Part shown: positions 21,881 through 30,688 of the stretch, in pieces
Layout of the letters: each line of letters starts with the position of its first letter
How positions within the stretch are numbered: the first letter of the stretch is position 1
Assembly (NCBI GenBank): GCA_022592445.1
Contig: JABYQR010000323.1
Coordinates: 1 to 49,622, forward strand
Source: Cytidiella melzeri
Taxonomy: Eukaryota > Basidiomycota > Agaricomycetes > Polyporales > Irpicaceae
DNA length: 49,622 bases
Direction: 5' to 3'
Program-made: the position numbers and the translations under genes
The notes under the pieces: generated by a model
Told to the model about the DNA's origin: nothing
The model's input: only the letters and a program-made list of their open reading frames with translations
Database searches by the model: none

Positions 21881-21956
21881 GGTCCTTGACAGTTACTCAG
21901 GTCCTTGACAGTTACTCAGGTCCTTGACAGTTACTCAGGTCCTTGACAGTTACCCT
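21881..21956 (+). repeat. Four tandem 19-bp units in the LTR U3
   Basis: GGTCCTTGACAGTTACTCA x4 (the last unit ends in CCC). The 3' LTR also has four. E and the minus solo LTR have two, B has one. The position upstream of TATA suggests enhancer-like repeats; this is inference. Confidence 0.8.
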
Positions 21957-22043
21957 GGTTCTTTATTGTTCTATTGTTACTCCAGTCCCACAGTTACTCC
22001 AGTCCCTAGTGTGGGAACTGGTGCACAGACCACCCAGACCCAG

Positions 22044-22087
22044 TATATATAGTACCCCTTACCCTTCCTGGTTCTGCATCTTGACCT
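22044..22087 (+). promoter_or_regulatory. LTR promoter and self-primer motif, element C
   Basis: TATATATA at 22044-22051, then ATCTTGACCT at 22078-22087. The second motif is the exact reverse complement of 22314-22323. In Tf1 the transcript 5' end primes reverse transcription, so this motif should lie at or next to the transcript start. Confidence 0.72.
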
Positions 22088-22108
22088 CTTCGTCATTTGC
22101 ACTGCCAG

Positions 22109-22169
22109 GTGAGTTACTCCATGTAACCTAGTATAAGCATAATATTAACTTCGTCATTTGCACTGCCAG
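22109..22169 (+). other. LTR intron, element C
   Basis: 61 nt, GTGAGT ... TTAAC ... CAG. The 21 nt before the donor (22088-22108) and the last 21 nt of the intron (22149-22169) are identical, beginning CTTCGTCATTTGCA. The first exon copy directly follows the self-primer motif. The intron holds the only ATG (22121) between the start and Gag. Confidence 0.68.
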
Positions 22170-22313
22170 TATCCGGCCTCTGAGCCTGCTTGCCTGCTTA
22201 TCATCGACTTTGACCTTGTTGTCGTCGTTGGAGATCCACTTCCACTTCCACTTCCCCTCTTCTCTGCCCTTGTGTAGGGTTTAGCAGTACAGCAGCAGTC
22301 GCTCCGCGACATT

Positions 22314-22323
22314 AGGTCAAGAT
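22314..22323 (+). other. Self-priming site of element C
   Basis: AGGTCAAGAT, two bases after the LTR, pairs perfectly with the predicted transcript 5' end. The TT spacer is consistent with the two extra bases normally removed by integrase. Confidence 0.75.
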
Positions 22324-22416
22324 ACCATACAGCTACCGGCACGACTGCCCTTAGCTTGGATCAAGTTTTCCTGTCCCCCCAGTTTTAAAAAAGTTTATTC
22401 CCCCCTACGTTTGAGA

Positions 22417-22485
22417 GTAAGCCATCGCCGTCCGTCTTGACGTGCTTGATCGCTGACTCGTTCACTTTCCGTGGTTGATTCTTAG
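22417..22485 (+). other. Leader intron that creates the ORF1 AUG, element C
   Basis: 69 nt. Donor GAGA/GTAAGC, CTGAC branch-type site with A at 22456, pyrimidine-rich tract, acceptor TTCTTAG. The exon before ends in A (22416) and the exon after begins TG (22486), so splicing forms ATG CCG AAA at the start of ORF1. Element D has the same junction logic with different intron sequence. Confidence 0.7.
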
Positions 22486-23243
22486 TGCCGAAAGAATCCC
22501 ACTCCCGTTTCACCGCTCGTCCAGATCCTTTGCACAAGGATCTGAACCAAGCGCGTCGAGAAGTCAAGATCCATCGCGCCTTGCCCCAGGCCGTGTTTGA
22601 TCAACTCGACGCAGAGCACGCACGTGGCAAGAGCCACAAGTACACGGAGAAGGAGCTCAAGGCTATTGCCTCCTACGTCGGTCGCCGTAAACCCAAGGGT
22701 TCTGCCCTCACACACAGATTCCCCACTGCAGAGGAGTTTGAGAAACTCCGTGCTGAGTCCAAAGAGTTCGCTGCCCGTACCGCACGCAAACGAGCCGAGG
22801 CCTTAGCAAGTCTTCCTAAGAAGCCTTCGTTAGCAGAACGCTTCCCAGCCCGGCCAGCCACCAACCCTGGTGCAGCCCTCATAGCCGCAAAGCCGACTCT
22901 CATCGACTTCCAAAAGCACACCCTTGAAGACCTTCAAGGAATCTTCACTCCAAAGCTCACCGCCACCCTCCAACGCCTGTCGATTCTACCCACCATCGAC
23001 AAGTATCAACAGCTTCACAAAGACACGAGGCGTAACTTTGAACAAGAGAAACAGAAGTTAGAAAAGCTTCTGGAGGAGTTACCAGCCCGAGCCACTGTCA
23101 TCACTCAGCGTGAGTGGCAGCTGCTGGATTGGGGTTTAAAGGCAATAGGAGGAATTAGTTTCAAGGGTCTAAGAAGGAATTACGTACAAGTTTTCAAAGG
23201 TTTAGACAGAGTTTGGTCGGACGAGTACTTCGTATCGTTCTAG
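22486..23243 (+). CDS. ORF1 of element C, uncharacterised conserved protein
   Basis: 252 codons with a split start codon (A at 22416 plus TG at 22486-22487). Unspliced, the frame is preceded by TGA at 22476 and opens at GTG. There is no Met codon and no ATG in any plus frame across it. Compared with D, the blocks LIDF, DL.GIF.PKLTA, REWQLLDWG.KAIG, SFK.L and SD.YF are conserved, so protein-level selection acts over the whole length. The helical, charged middle (about 80-105) could be coiled coil. Basic overall, with no signal peptide or membrane segment seen. It ends in one TAG and the same frame runs on into gag. Nucleic-acid binding or a Gag-accessory role is possible but unproven. Confidence 0.78.
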
Positions 23244-23549
23244 AAATACAGTGTGGCTTCTCAAAGTCCCAGAAGTAGTGTTTGGTCTAGAGATCATCTC
23301 CCCTGTGAGAACTACCCACACGCTTTCAATCACCAGACCATCAGAGACGAGTGTTACGACCCAGAAGAAGGACACGAAGCCTGTGAAACTCAGCCCTGTC
23401 CAAACCGATACAACGGTATTGCATATCCCGGTCGGTACGCAAACCAGTATCGACCCATTCATCATTGGCAGGAAGCTCGTATCCTTGAATCCCTCCCACC
23501 CTTGCCTGAAGAAGACTTCGATCGAACCTTCACGCAGGAGCAATACCAG
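23244..23549 (+). other. Conserved open segment between the ORF1 UAG and the Gag ATG, element C
   Basis: 102 codons in frame with both ORF1 and gag, without ATG. It contains four cysteines around CENYP ... CYDPEEGHEACETQPCPNRY. The matching D segment (40122-40355) has CDNC ... YECDKQPCPNRY. Conservation of QPCPNRY and the cysteine spacing implies it is translated, by UAG readthrough or an unseen splice. Confidence 0.6.
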
Positions 23550-24809
23550 ATGGATTCCACCAACATGTCCCAGCATGCTTCTAGGGCAGCAACCCCAGCC
23601 CCCGCACAAGAACCGTCTCCGCCCCCCACAGCAGAAAAACTTCTGCATGCGCTACTCCTCGGTCAGCAACAGCTGACACAAGCGATCACAGCGCTGGTTC
23701 AGAACCAGCAACAACCAGTTAACAACAGGTCACGGGAAAGGGTTGTAGAAAAACCCGCTAGTTTTAAGGGCAATGCTAGTAGTGACGCGCGTCGCTTTCT
23801 GGCCGCCTTCTCAATGTACGCACAGTTTAATGAGAAACTGTCGCCATACAATGCCCAAGGGGGTCAGACCCGATTAGACCACCTCTGGATTTCGTCGGCT
23901 CTGTCATTTATGACAGAAGATGCGGCAGTTTGGGCTACGCCTCACATGGACTTGATTGCCAGTCATCAAATGGCATTCAATGGTGACTGGGACGACTTCA
24001 GAACGGCGTTCAAAGCACGATTTGAACCGGTTGATGAAATGGTGGATGCCAAGGCCAAGCTCAGGGAGCTGTGGCAAGGCAAAAAGACGGTTCCCGAGTA
24101 CACGGCCCGATTCCGGGAGATCATGGATAGGACAGGCTACTCAACACAGGACCTCAGGGATCGGTATTATGAACATCTGAGCACCACAATTAAGGATGAA
24201 CTAGTCCACACCGCACGGTCCCATGTCACCCTTGTCGATCTCATCAATGTGGCCACCGACATTGACAATCGTCTTCGGGTTCGAGCTCAAGAAAAAGCTC
24301 GTGAGCAAGGTCGAACCGTCCCCAACGTGTTCAAATCTACCCCGGTCTCCACCTCGTCCCCGGCTCCTTTTGTTCAACCGTCTCGCGATTCCAATGCTAT
24401 GGAAATTGATGCCACTAAAGTCGGTCCCAATGGGAAAACACGTGCTGATTTCATGAAAGCAATGAATGGAAGATGCTACGGATGTGGATCTAAGGAGCAC
24501 CAGAAGAAAGACGGCAAACATGATCGAGAATTGTGTGGACACTGTGGAGGCAACCATCAGACGCAAGTGTGCCAAAGCCGGTTCCTTGGGTACCCACCTA
24601 GGCAACAGAAGGTGGCTGCCAACACTCTGTTCGATCCGTCCACTTCGGCCCCCTCGTCGTCCTCGTCCGCGAGGCCCTTACCTACCCCGCCCGCCGCAAC
24701 CGTCGCCAGCTCTTCGTCTTCAACTCCGTTTGACTACGATGCCATCATGAAGCAGATGTCATCGCTCACGGATCAAGTCAAGCAGCTGGGAAATCAAAGG
24801 GATTTTTAG
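23550..24809 (+). CDS. gag: Gag of element C
   Basis: 419 codons from ATG 23550 (MDSTNMSQ) to TAG 24807-24809. The N-terminus is Pro-rich. The capsid-like region (EKPASFKGNASSDARRFL, FMTEDAAVWATPHMDL, FKARFEPVDEMVDAK, VPEYTARFREIM) matches retrotransposon Gag of the gypsy type. Two cysteine clusters follow: CYGCGSKEHQKKDGKHDREL with nearby C, then C-x2-C-x3-H-x4-C. A Ser/Pro-rich tail ends in a coiled stretch (MKQMSSLTDQVKQLG). It is intact. The ATG is the first one on the unspliced RNA apart from that in the LTR intron. The stop lies in GGGATTTTTAG, where pol overlaps in the -1 frame. Confidence 0.88.
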   Translation: MDSTNMSQHASRAATPAPAQEPSPPPTAEKLLHALLLGQQQLTQAITALVQNQQQPVNNRSRERVVEKPASFKGNASSDARRFLAAFSMYAQFNEKLSPYNAQGGQTRLDHLWISSALSFMTEDAAVWATPHMDLIASHQMAFNGDWDDFRTAFKARFEPVDEMVDAKAKLRELWQGKKTVPEYTARFREIMDRTGYSTQDLRDRYYEHLSTTIKDELVHTARSHVTLVDLINVATDIDNRLRVRAQEKAREQGRTVPNVFKSTPVSTSSPAPFVQPSRDSNAMEIDATKVGPNGKTRADFMKAMNGRCYGCGSKEHQKKDGKHDRELCGHCGGNHQTQVCQSRFLGYPPRQQKVAANTLFDPSTSAPSSSSSARPLPTPPAATVASSSSSTPFDYDAIMKQMSSLTDQVKQLGNQRDF

Positions 24810-27800
24810 AAAGGACTCCAGGTGAAACCGCACCCTCGAGTCCCTCTAGAAAGACCTACGTAGAAGAAGTGGAGGACAATGATGATTCCCCCACGGACAC
24901 AGTTTTTAGCATGCCTGTAGTAATTACCCGCCCCGCTCAGCAACCTGATTCGCCGCCTTCAGCTTTATTTAACGACATGTATAACTACTACGAAACCTTG
25001 TCGTCTTGCATAGTGCCTGAAATAGATCCGCTTAGCATGCATTTCCGAGTTCCAATTACGCTCAAAGGAGTGTTCAGAGAAAAGGGCATCAAAGCTATGA
25101 TTGACTCAGGAGCCACCGCATTGTTCCTAAGTCAAGACTTTGTCAACCGGCACCGAGTACGTACGGTCCCCTTAGAAAGACAGATCCCACTCCACAACAT
25201 CGATGGGACTCTAAATCAAGGAGGACGTATCACACACAGAGCAGAGCTCGAACTACAAGTTGGGGCTATCAAAGAAAACGCAACATTTTTGGTCACAGAC
25301 ATCGGACCAGAAGATTGCATTCTAGGCCTACCCTGGCTTCGCAAAGCAAACCCCAAGATCAATTGGGCTACCGGAGAAATGGAACTGGAAGCCGAAGAAG
25401 ACTTCGAACCCTTCCAGTCTATCACAGCCAATCGGAAGCAGAGACGAGCCTGGCTCAGAGCCGGTATCATTCAGGACACCAAAGAAGAGCTTTGGTCCTG
25501 TGCTAGCTATACGTACTCTACAGACATTGCAGGCTAAGGCCCATCAATCCAAAGAGCAACAGACTTCGAACAGATGGTTCCAGAAGAATACCGCATGCAC
25601 CAGAAAGTCTTTTCCGAAGAAGCATCACAGCGCCTCCCAGAGCACCAACCCTGGGATCACACGATTGATCTAACAGAGAACCCAAGATGTTCAGATCCAA
25701 GGTCTACCCCATGTCTCCGAATGAACAAGCGGAGTTAGACAAGTTTATTGAGGAAAACCTAGCGAAAGGATATATTGTCCCATCCAAGTCGCCCATGGCC
25801 TCACCGGTATTCTTCGTCAAGAAGAAGGATGGCAAGCTTCGGCTTGTTCAGGATTATCGACGGTTGAATGACATCACGATCAAAAACCGCTACCCACTCC
25901 CCTTGGTATCAGACATTACCAATCGACTTCGTCAAGCCAAAATCTTCACTAAGTTTGACGTACGATGGGGTTACCATAACATTCGGATCAAAGAAAATGA
26001 CGAATGGAAGGGTGCATTTGTGACAAACCGAGGGCTGTTCGAGCCTAAGGTGATGTTGTTTGGCATGACCAATTCTCCAGCCACGTTTCAAGCAATGATG
26101 AACTCCATCTTTGCTGATCTCATTGCGGAAGGAAAGGTCTCAGTGTACCTGGATGACATCCTCATCTTCAGCTCAGACATCACGGAACATCGTAAACTTG
26201 TCCATGAAGTACTAGCAAGACTTGAAGCCAATGACCTGTACCTTCGCCCCGAAAAATGCGAATTTGAACAGTCACAAGTCGAGTACCTAGGTTTAATCAT
26301 TGGTAACGGAAAGATCCGTATGGACTCGGGTAAAATAGAAGCTATCACCAATTGGCCGGTACCACAGAACCTCCGTGATGTACGCGGCTTCATTGGATTT
26401 GCCAACTTCTACCGACGTTTCATCAAGGACTTTGCACGGCATACTCGTCCTCTTCACGATCTCACCAAGAAAGACCAACCTTGGAAGTGGGGAGAAGCAC
26501 AGCAGAACGCTTTTCAAATGCTCAAAGATGCGTTCACTCAGGAACCAATTCTAGTCACATGGGAACCCGATCGCCCACACGTATTGAAGTTGATGCGTCT
26601 GGCTTTGCAACTGGAGGGGTTCTACTGCAGAAACTAGAGGATGGACAATGGCACCCAGTAGCGTTTCGGTCTCAGTCTATGGCCGAAGCGGAACGGAACT
26701 ATGAGATCTATGATCGAGAAATGCTTGCTATCATCAGAGCTCTCGAAGATTGGCGTCACTATCTGGAAGGATTACCCGCGCCCTTCGAAATCATCACAGA
26801 TCATCAGAATCTGCAGTACTGGCGAACCGCCCAGGACCTGTCTAGACGACAAGCTCGGTGGTCTTTGTACCTTAGCCGGTTTGACTTTGTGTTAACACAC
26901 AAACCCGGAAAGACCCTTACTCAAGGGGACCCATTATCCCGAGTCAGAACCCTGGAAGTTCTAGATGCATCAGACAACAAGGAACAAGTTGTGCTGAAAC
27001 CCGAATACTTCCAGACAATAGCCGCCTCAAGTACTCTGGAGTCAGATCCGTTAGAGTCACGAATTAAGGACATCAGTATTCGAGAAGCAGAGGTAGTCCA
27101 GGGACTAGCCAAACTTAGAAAGGATGGACCCCGAAAGTTGACTGACGGTGGACTTGAGTGGGAAGAAGACAATGGACTGGTCTACTACAAAGGAAGCTGT
27201 ACATTCCGAAGGATCGAGAAGTTCGCAGGGAGATTGTACGACGATGCCATGATGCGTTACCGGCAGGACATCCCGGCAAACATGCAACCCTAGAACTGGT
27301 TACACGACACTATTGGTGGCCTCGCATGGCATCATTTGTAGAACAATACGTCCTTGGATGTGACAAATGTCAGCGAGCCAAACCGGCACAGCACCCGGTG
27401 GCCCCAATACAGCCCATCGAAGTACCAGACGGACCTTGGCAGGTGGTTGGTGTAGACTTAGTCGGACCACTCCCACGTAGTAAGGGATTCGACATGATTG
27501 CCGTGTACACAGACTTGTACAGCAAGCAAACACATGTAGTCCCAACCCAGTCTACTGTCACAGCGGACGGTATAGCCGACCTTCACATCAAAGAAGTGTT
27601 CAGGCTCCACGGCATTCCCCGACAGTTCATATCCGATAGAGGACCCCAGTTTGCAGCTCGTGTCATGCAAGCGTTGTACAAACGGCTAGGCATCACTGGC
27701 GCCATGACTACCGCCTACCACCCTCAGGCCAATGGTCAAACGGAAAGAACAAATCAAGAGGTAGAAAAGATTCTACGACTCTTTGTTGACCAACGACAAG

Positions 27801-28620
27801 ATGATTGGGCAGAATACATCCCAGTGGCTGAATTCGCCATCAACTCTCGTGTCAACTCATCTACGCAGCACTCTCCGTTTGAAGTCATGTACGGGTATCT
27901 ACCGGATTTTACCATTCCCATTGGTCGTCAAAGTCGCATGCCAACCTAGATGCACGTCTAGAAAAGCTCAGACAGGTTCGGGCAGAAGCTGAAGCTGCCT
28001 CGCGTCTATCTAAGGAAAAGATGGCCGAAGCTTCCGCATACACCCGCAGAACTACTCCAGTCTTCAAGGAAGGGGACCTCGTGTGGTTGTCTTCCAAGAA
28101 CGTCAAAGTACATCAGCAGTCTGACAAGCTAGGGCCTAGACAGCTTGGTCCATTCACAGTTCTTCAGAAAACCGGTGAACATACGTATCGGATCAAACTC
28201 AAATCCGGATATCGTATTCACGACAACATCAACGTTGAACGGCTATCTCCGTATCGAGGAAACGAAGTAAACGGCCTCATACCAGAACCACCAGCACCGA
28301 TCATAGTAGATGATCAACAAGTCTATGAAGTCGAGAAGATCCTAGACAGTCGGATCTATCGGAAGCAAATGCAGTACCTAGTCAAATGGAAAGGCTATGG
28401 AGAAGGCGATGTAACGTGGGAACCTGCAGTAAATCTGACCAATGCGAAAGAGAGCATTGCAGAGTTCCATGCCAGACATACCAATGCACCCCAGAAATTG
28501 CCCAAAGCACTCTTCGACTCCATTCCTTGGAAACCGTTGGAGAACATCACAGAAGCTATTGCATCTGACCTCGAGTGGGCAGATGGTAGAGTCCCTGGTC
28601 TTAGTTCATCGAGGCGATGA
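24806..28620 (+). pseudogene. pol: pol of element C (PR-RT-RH-IN-chromodomain) with one-base indels
   Basis: It enters in the -1 frame at TTT TTA G. Protease IDSGATALF is at about 25097 and [10 protein letters not shown] at about 26146. RNase H has the DREMLAI and DHQNLQYW motifs (about 26712 and 26800). Integrase has an HHCC region (the YWWPRM ... CDKCQ part at about 27312-27375), the SDRGPQFAA block (about 27631) and YHPQANGQTERTNQE (about 27716). Then come LGPRQLGPFTVL and the chromodomain YEVEKILDSRIYRKQMQYLV ... WEP (about 28324-28425), ending at TGA 28620. Frame breaks relative to E lie near 25535, 25684, 26575, 27194, 27226 and 27946, with a TGG-to-TAG change at about 27292. All breaks are single bases. 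Confidence 0.9.
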
Positions 28621-28625
28621 ATTTT

Positions 28626-28635
28626 AGGAGGGGGG
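28626..28635 (+). other. Polypurine tract of element C
   Basis: AGGAGGGGGG, three bases (TAA) before the 3' LTR. The same sequence precedes the LTRs of D and E. Confidence 0.88.
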
Positions 28636-28638
28636 TAA

Positions 28639-29377
28639 TGACATGGATAGTCCAACAGAGACCGGATTTTTCCAACAATGTCACCAGTTTACAGCCTTAG
28701 GCGCCTATCTAGAGCGCTTATTTTCCGGCTAGGAGTGTTACCGGACCTAACCCTAACCCGGGTCACGTGACATCCTGCCTTATTTATCAATAGTCCAGAC
28801 CCAAACCCTAGACTCAGTCTGGAGCGGTTCCAGATCAACCTAGGCTATTGTTCTATTGTTCCTCTTCCATTGATGGGGATTCCCCAGGGATTCCCCCAGG
28901 TCTTATTGTTCTATTGTTCTTATCCTATTATTGTTCTACGTACCCTGGTCCTTGACAGTTACTCAGGTCCTTGACAGTTACTCAGGTCCTTGACAGTTAC
29001 TCAGGTCCTTGACAGTTACCCTGGTTCTTTATTGTTCTATTGTTACTCCAGTCCCACAGTTACTCCAGTCCCTAGTGTGGGAACTGGTGCACAGACCACC
29101 CAGACCCAGTATATATAGTACCCCTTACCCTCCCTGGTTCTGCATCTTGACCTCTTCGTCATTTGCACTGCCAGGTGAGTTACTCCATGTAACCTAGTAT
29201 AAGCATAATATTAACTTCGTCATTTGCACTGCCAGTATCCGGCCTCTGAGCCTGCTTGCCTGCTTATCATCGACTTTGACCTTGTTGTCGTCGTTGGAGA
29301 TCCACTTCCACTTCCTCTTCCCCTCTTCTCTGCCCTTGTGTAGGGTTTAGCAGTACAGCAGCAGTCGCTCCGCGACA
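28639..29377 (+). repeat. 3' LTR of element C
   Basis: 739 bp, differing from the 5' LTR by about five substitutions (four transitions, one transversion). Followed by CCAAG at 29378-29382. Confidence 0.96.
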
Positions 29378-30688
29378 CCAAGTAGAAAACGAGTCTACCA
29401 AGAAGTCGTATTGTACCGGGATGCGTAGCATTTGTGCTTCTTTGATTAGTGAGAACGGCACAGACACAAGTCATCTCGGTCAGGTGCATAGTTTCCATCA
29501 TTAAGAAGTGGCCGCCTGTCACAATAGCATTCTCCAGCGTGTATAATTGATGAAGAATACCTGGAGGCTGGATACTGACAGCAGAGAATTCAAAGAGTGT
29601 CGAAAGAAGTAGGGAATCACCTACAAGATCATTCAGGTGTCAGAATCAGGTTGTGGGGTGCGGCCAAGGAAGCTATAGATTCTAGATTGTGGCAGTGAGC
29701 AACTTGTTTCAAATGATCCAGCATTGCGGGGACTGCTTCCGTAGATGAAAATTTTGATTGGAGATAAGACCACAATTTTGTGCCTTTCTTGATGTGCGCA
29801 AACGTCGCCAGCCCAGCGGCATCGTGATGTAGCCCCGTAAAGACGCCTGTCGAGCCAAACAATGCCCAGGAGCACTGATGCACTGCGTCCCAATCCATTG
29901 ACTGTGGACTGAATGAATTGTTCCCCTTGTGGATGGCTTTGCGTAAGTCATTGAGCTTCTGCTTCTTCTGTGCATGACCTTCGGGCTCAAAATCTCCACT
30001 GTCAAAGGTTGTAGGTGCCGATGGCTTGCGCTTTGCAGCAGGCTGAAAGCCAATTGAGCAAGTACCCAACATTGCTCGGGCAGAGGTGGATAACTGCCTA
30101 TGATACCACGGTAGGCTCCATTTCCTCAATATTATGACGACATGCTTTGAACAAACCGAATTATGTATGGTGGAGAGCCTTCCAGAGGAGTTGCAATGTC
30201 TAAGCAGTTCACGCACTGCTGTGGGTCATTGGCTGCAGAGAGGAATGATCTTATATCACCCTTGACAAGACGAATGGCTAGAAACATAGTTCAGTATCAG
30301 TCTGGCAATCATTTGCAATTGTGATGAACCCACTATTTTTCTTCCCTTATCCTCTGTACTGTTCTGAGCTAGACGAAACCATCAGCACATGAGGAGCAGG
30401 AAGCAAATGATGATTACGCTCACCCAGCCATTCAATAAGGGAAACGTCTGGTGATTGTGATGCTAAAGCGCAAAGGCATTTCTCGTTCCATTCATATTCA
30501 GGTTCGCTCTCCGTTGCACCGAGCACTAGGACCACGCAACGACGTGCTAACGCCTCTCGAGCAGATTCAACATGTTCTTCCCATACGCTCATAGGACTCC
30601 CAGCTGGTAATGTTTGGAGGACCGTCACAAGTGGTGGACCACCATCAGGTAAAGCATAGCACAGGTGCACCCACGGATCAACCCGCAC
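29378..30688 (-). pseudogene. JmjC-like oxygenase domain gene, 5' part (interrupted by element C)
   Basis: Minus-strand exons in order: an N-terminal region (about 30688-30347, ending LLPAPHVLMVSSS); after an intron with GTACAG...TTTCTAG (about 30271-30353), an exon with KGDIRSFLSAAND and CVNCLDI (about 30270-30135); then PAAKRKPSAPTT, and the core SMDWDAVHQCSWALFG, TGLHHDAAGLATFAHIKKG (HxD iron-binding motif, about 29845-29785). The last exon has PPGILHQLYTLENAIVTGGHF, with the distal His in GGHF (about 29555-29495), and METMHLTEM. The H-x-D...H arrangement is typical of JmjC 2-oxoglutarate/Fe(II) oxygenases, and the layout resembles a JmjC family abundant in mushrooms. One frame change near 29635 is either a small intron or an indel. 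The frame reaches element C at 29382 and resumes at 21572. Confidence 0.6.

Larger units (their letters stand above)
21573..22311 (+). repeat. 5' LTR of element C
   Basis: 739 bp, TGACATGG ... CGCGACA. Contains four 19-bp repeats, TATA box, start/self-primer motif and the LTR intron. Also holds CCTAACCCTAACCC, which is part of the LTR and not telomeric. Confidence 0.96.
21573..29377 (+). mobile_element. Element C: complete family-1 gypsy chromovirus
   Basis: 7805 bp. LTRs of 739 bp each, perfect 5-bp CCAAG duplication, self-priming site, ORF1, gag, pol with C-terminal chromodomain and polypurine tract. I count 5 base differences and no indels between the two LTRs, so insertion was fairly recent. 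Even so, pol contains about six one-base indels and one nonsense change relative to E, A and B. It interrupts an exon of the JmjC-like gene. Confidence 0.96.

Noticed and set aside
22485..22487. GTG as the start codon of ORF1
   Set aside because: GTG is not a normal start in fungi, and the A/TG splice junction gives a conventional AUG in both families. Non-AUG initiation remains a weaker alternative.
23251..23676. 141-codon open frame starting MWLLKVPE overlapping gag; splicing to AG/TGTGG could also form an ATG
   Set aside because: The gag frame, not this one, is conserved between families (QPCPNRY, cysteines). This frame is most likely a shadow.
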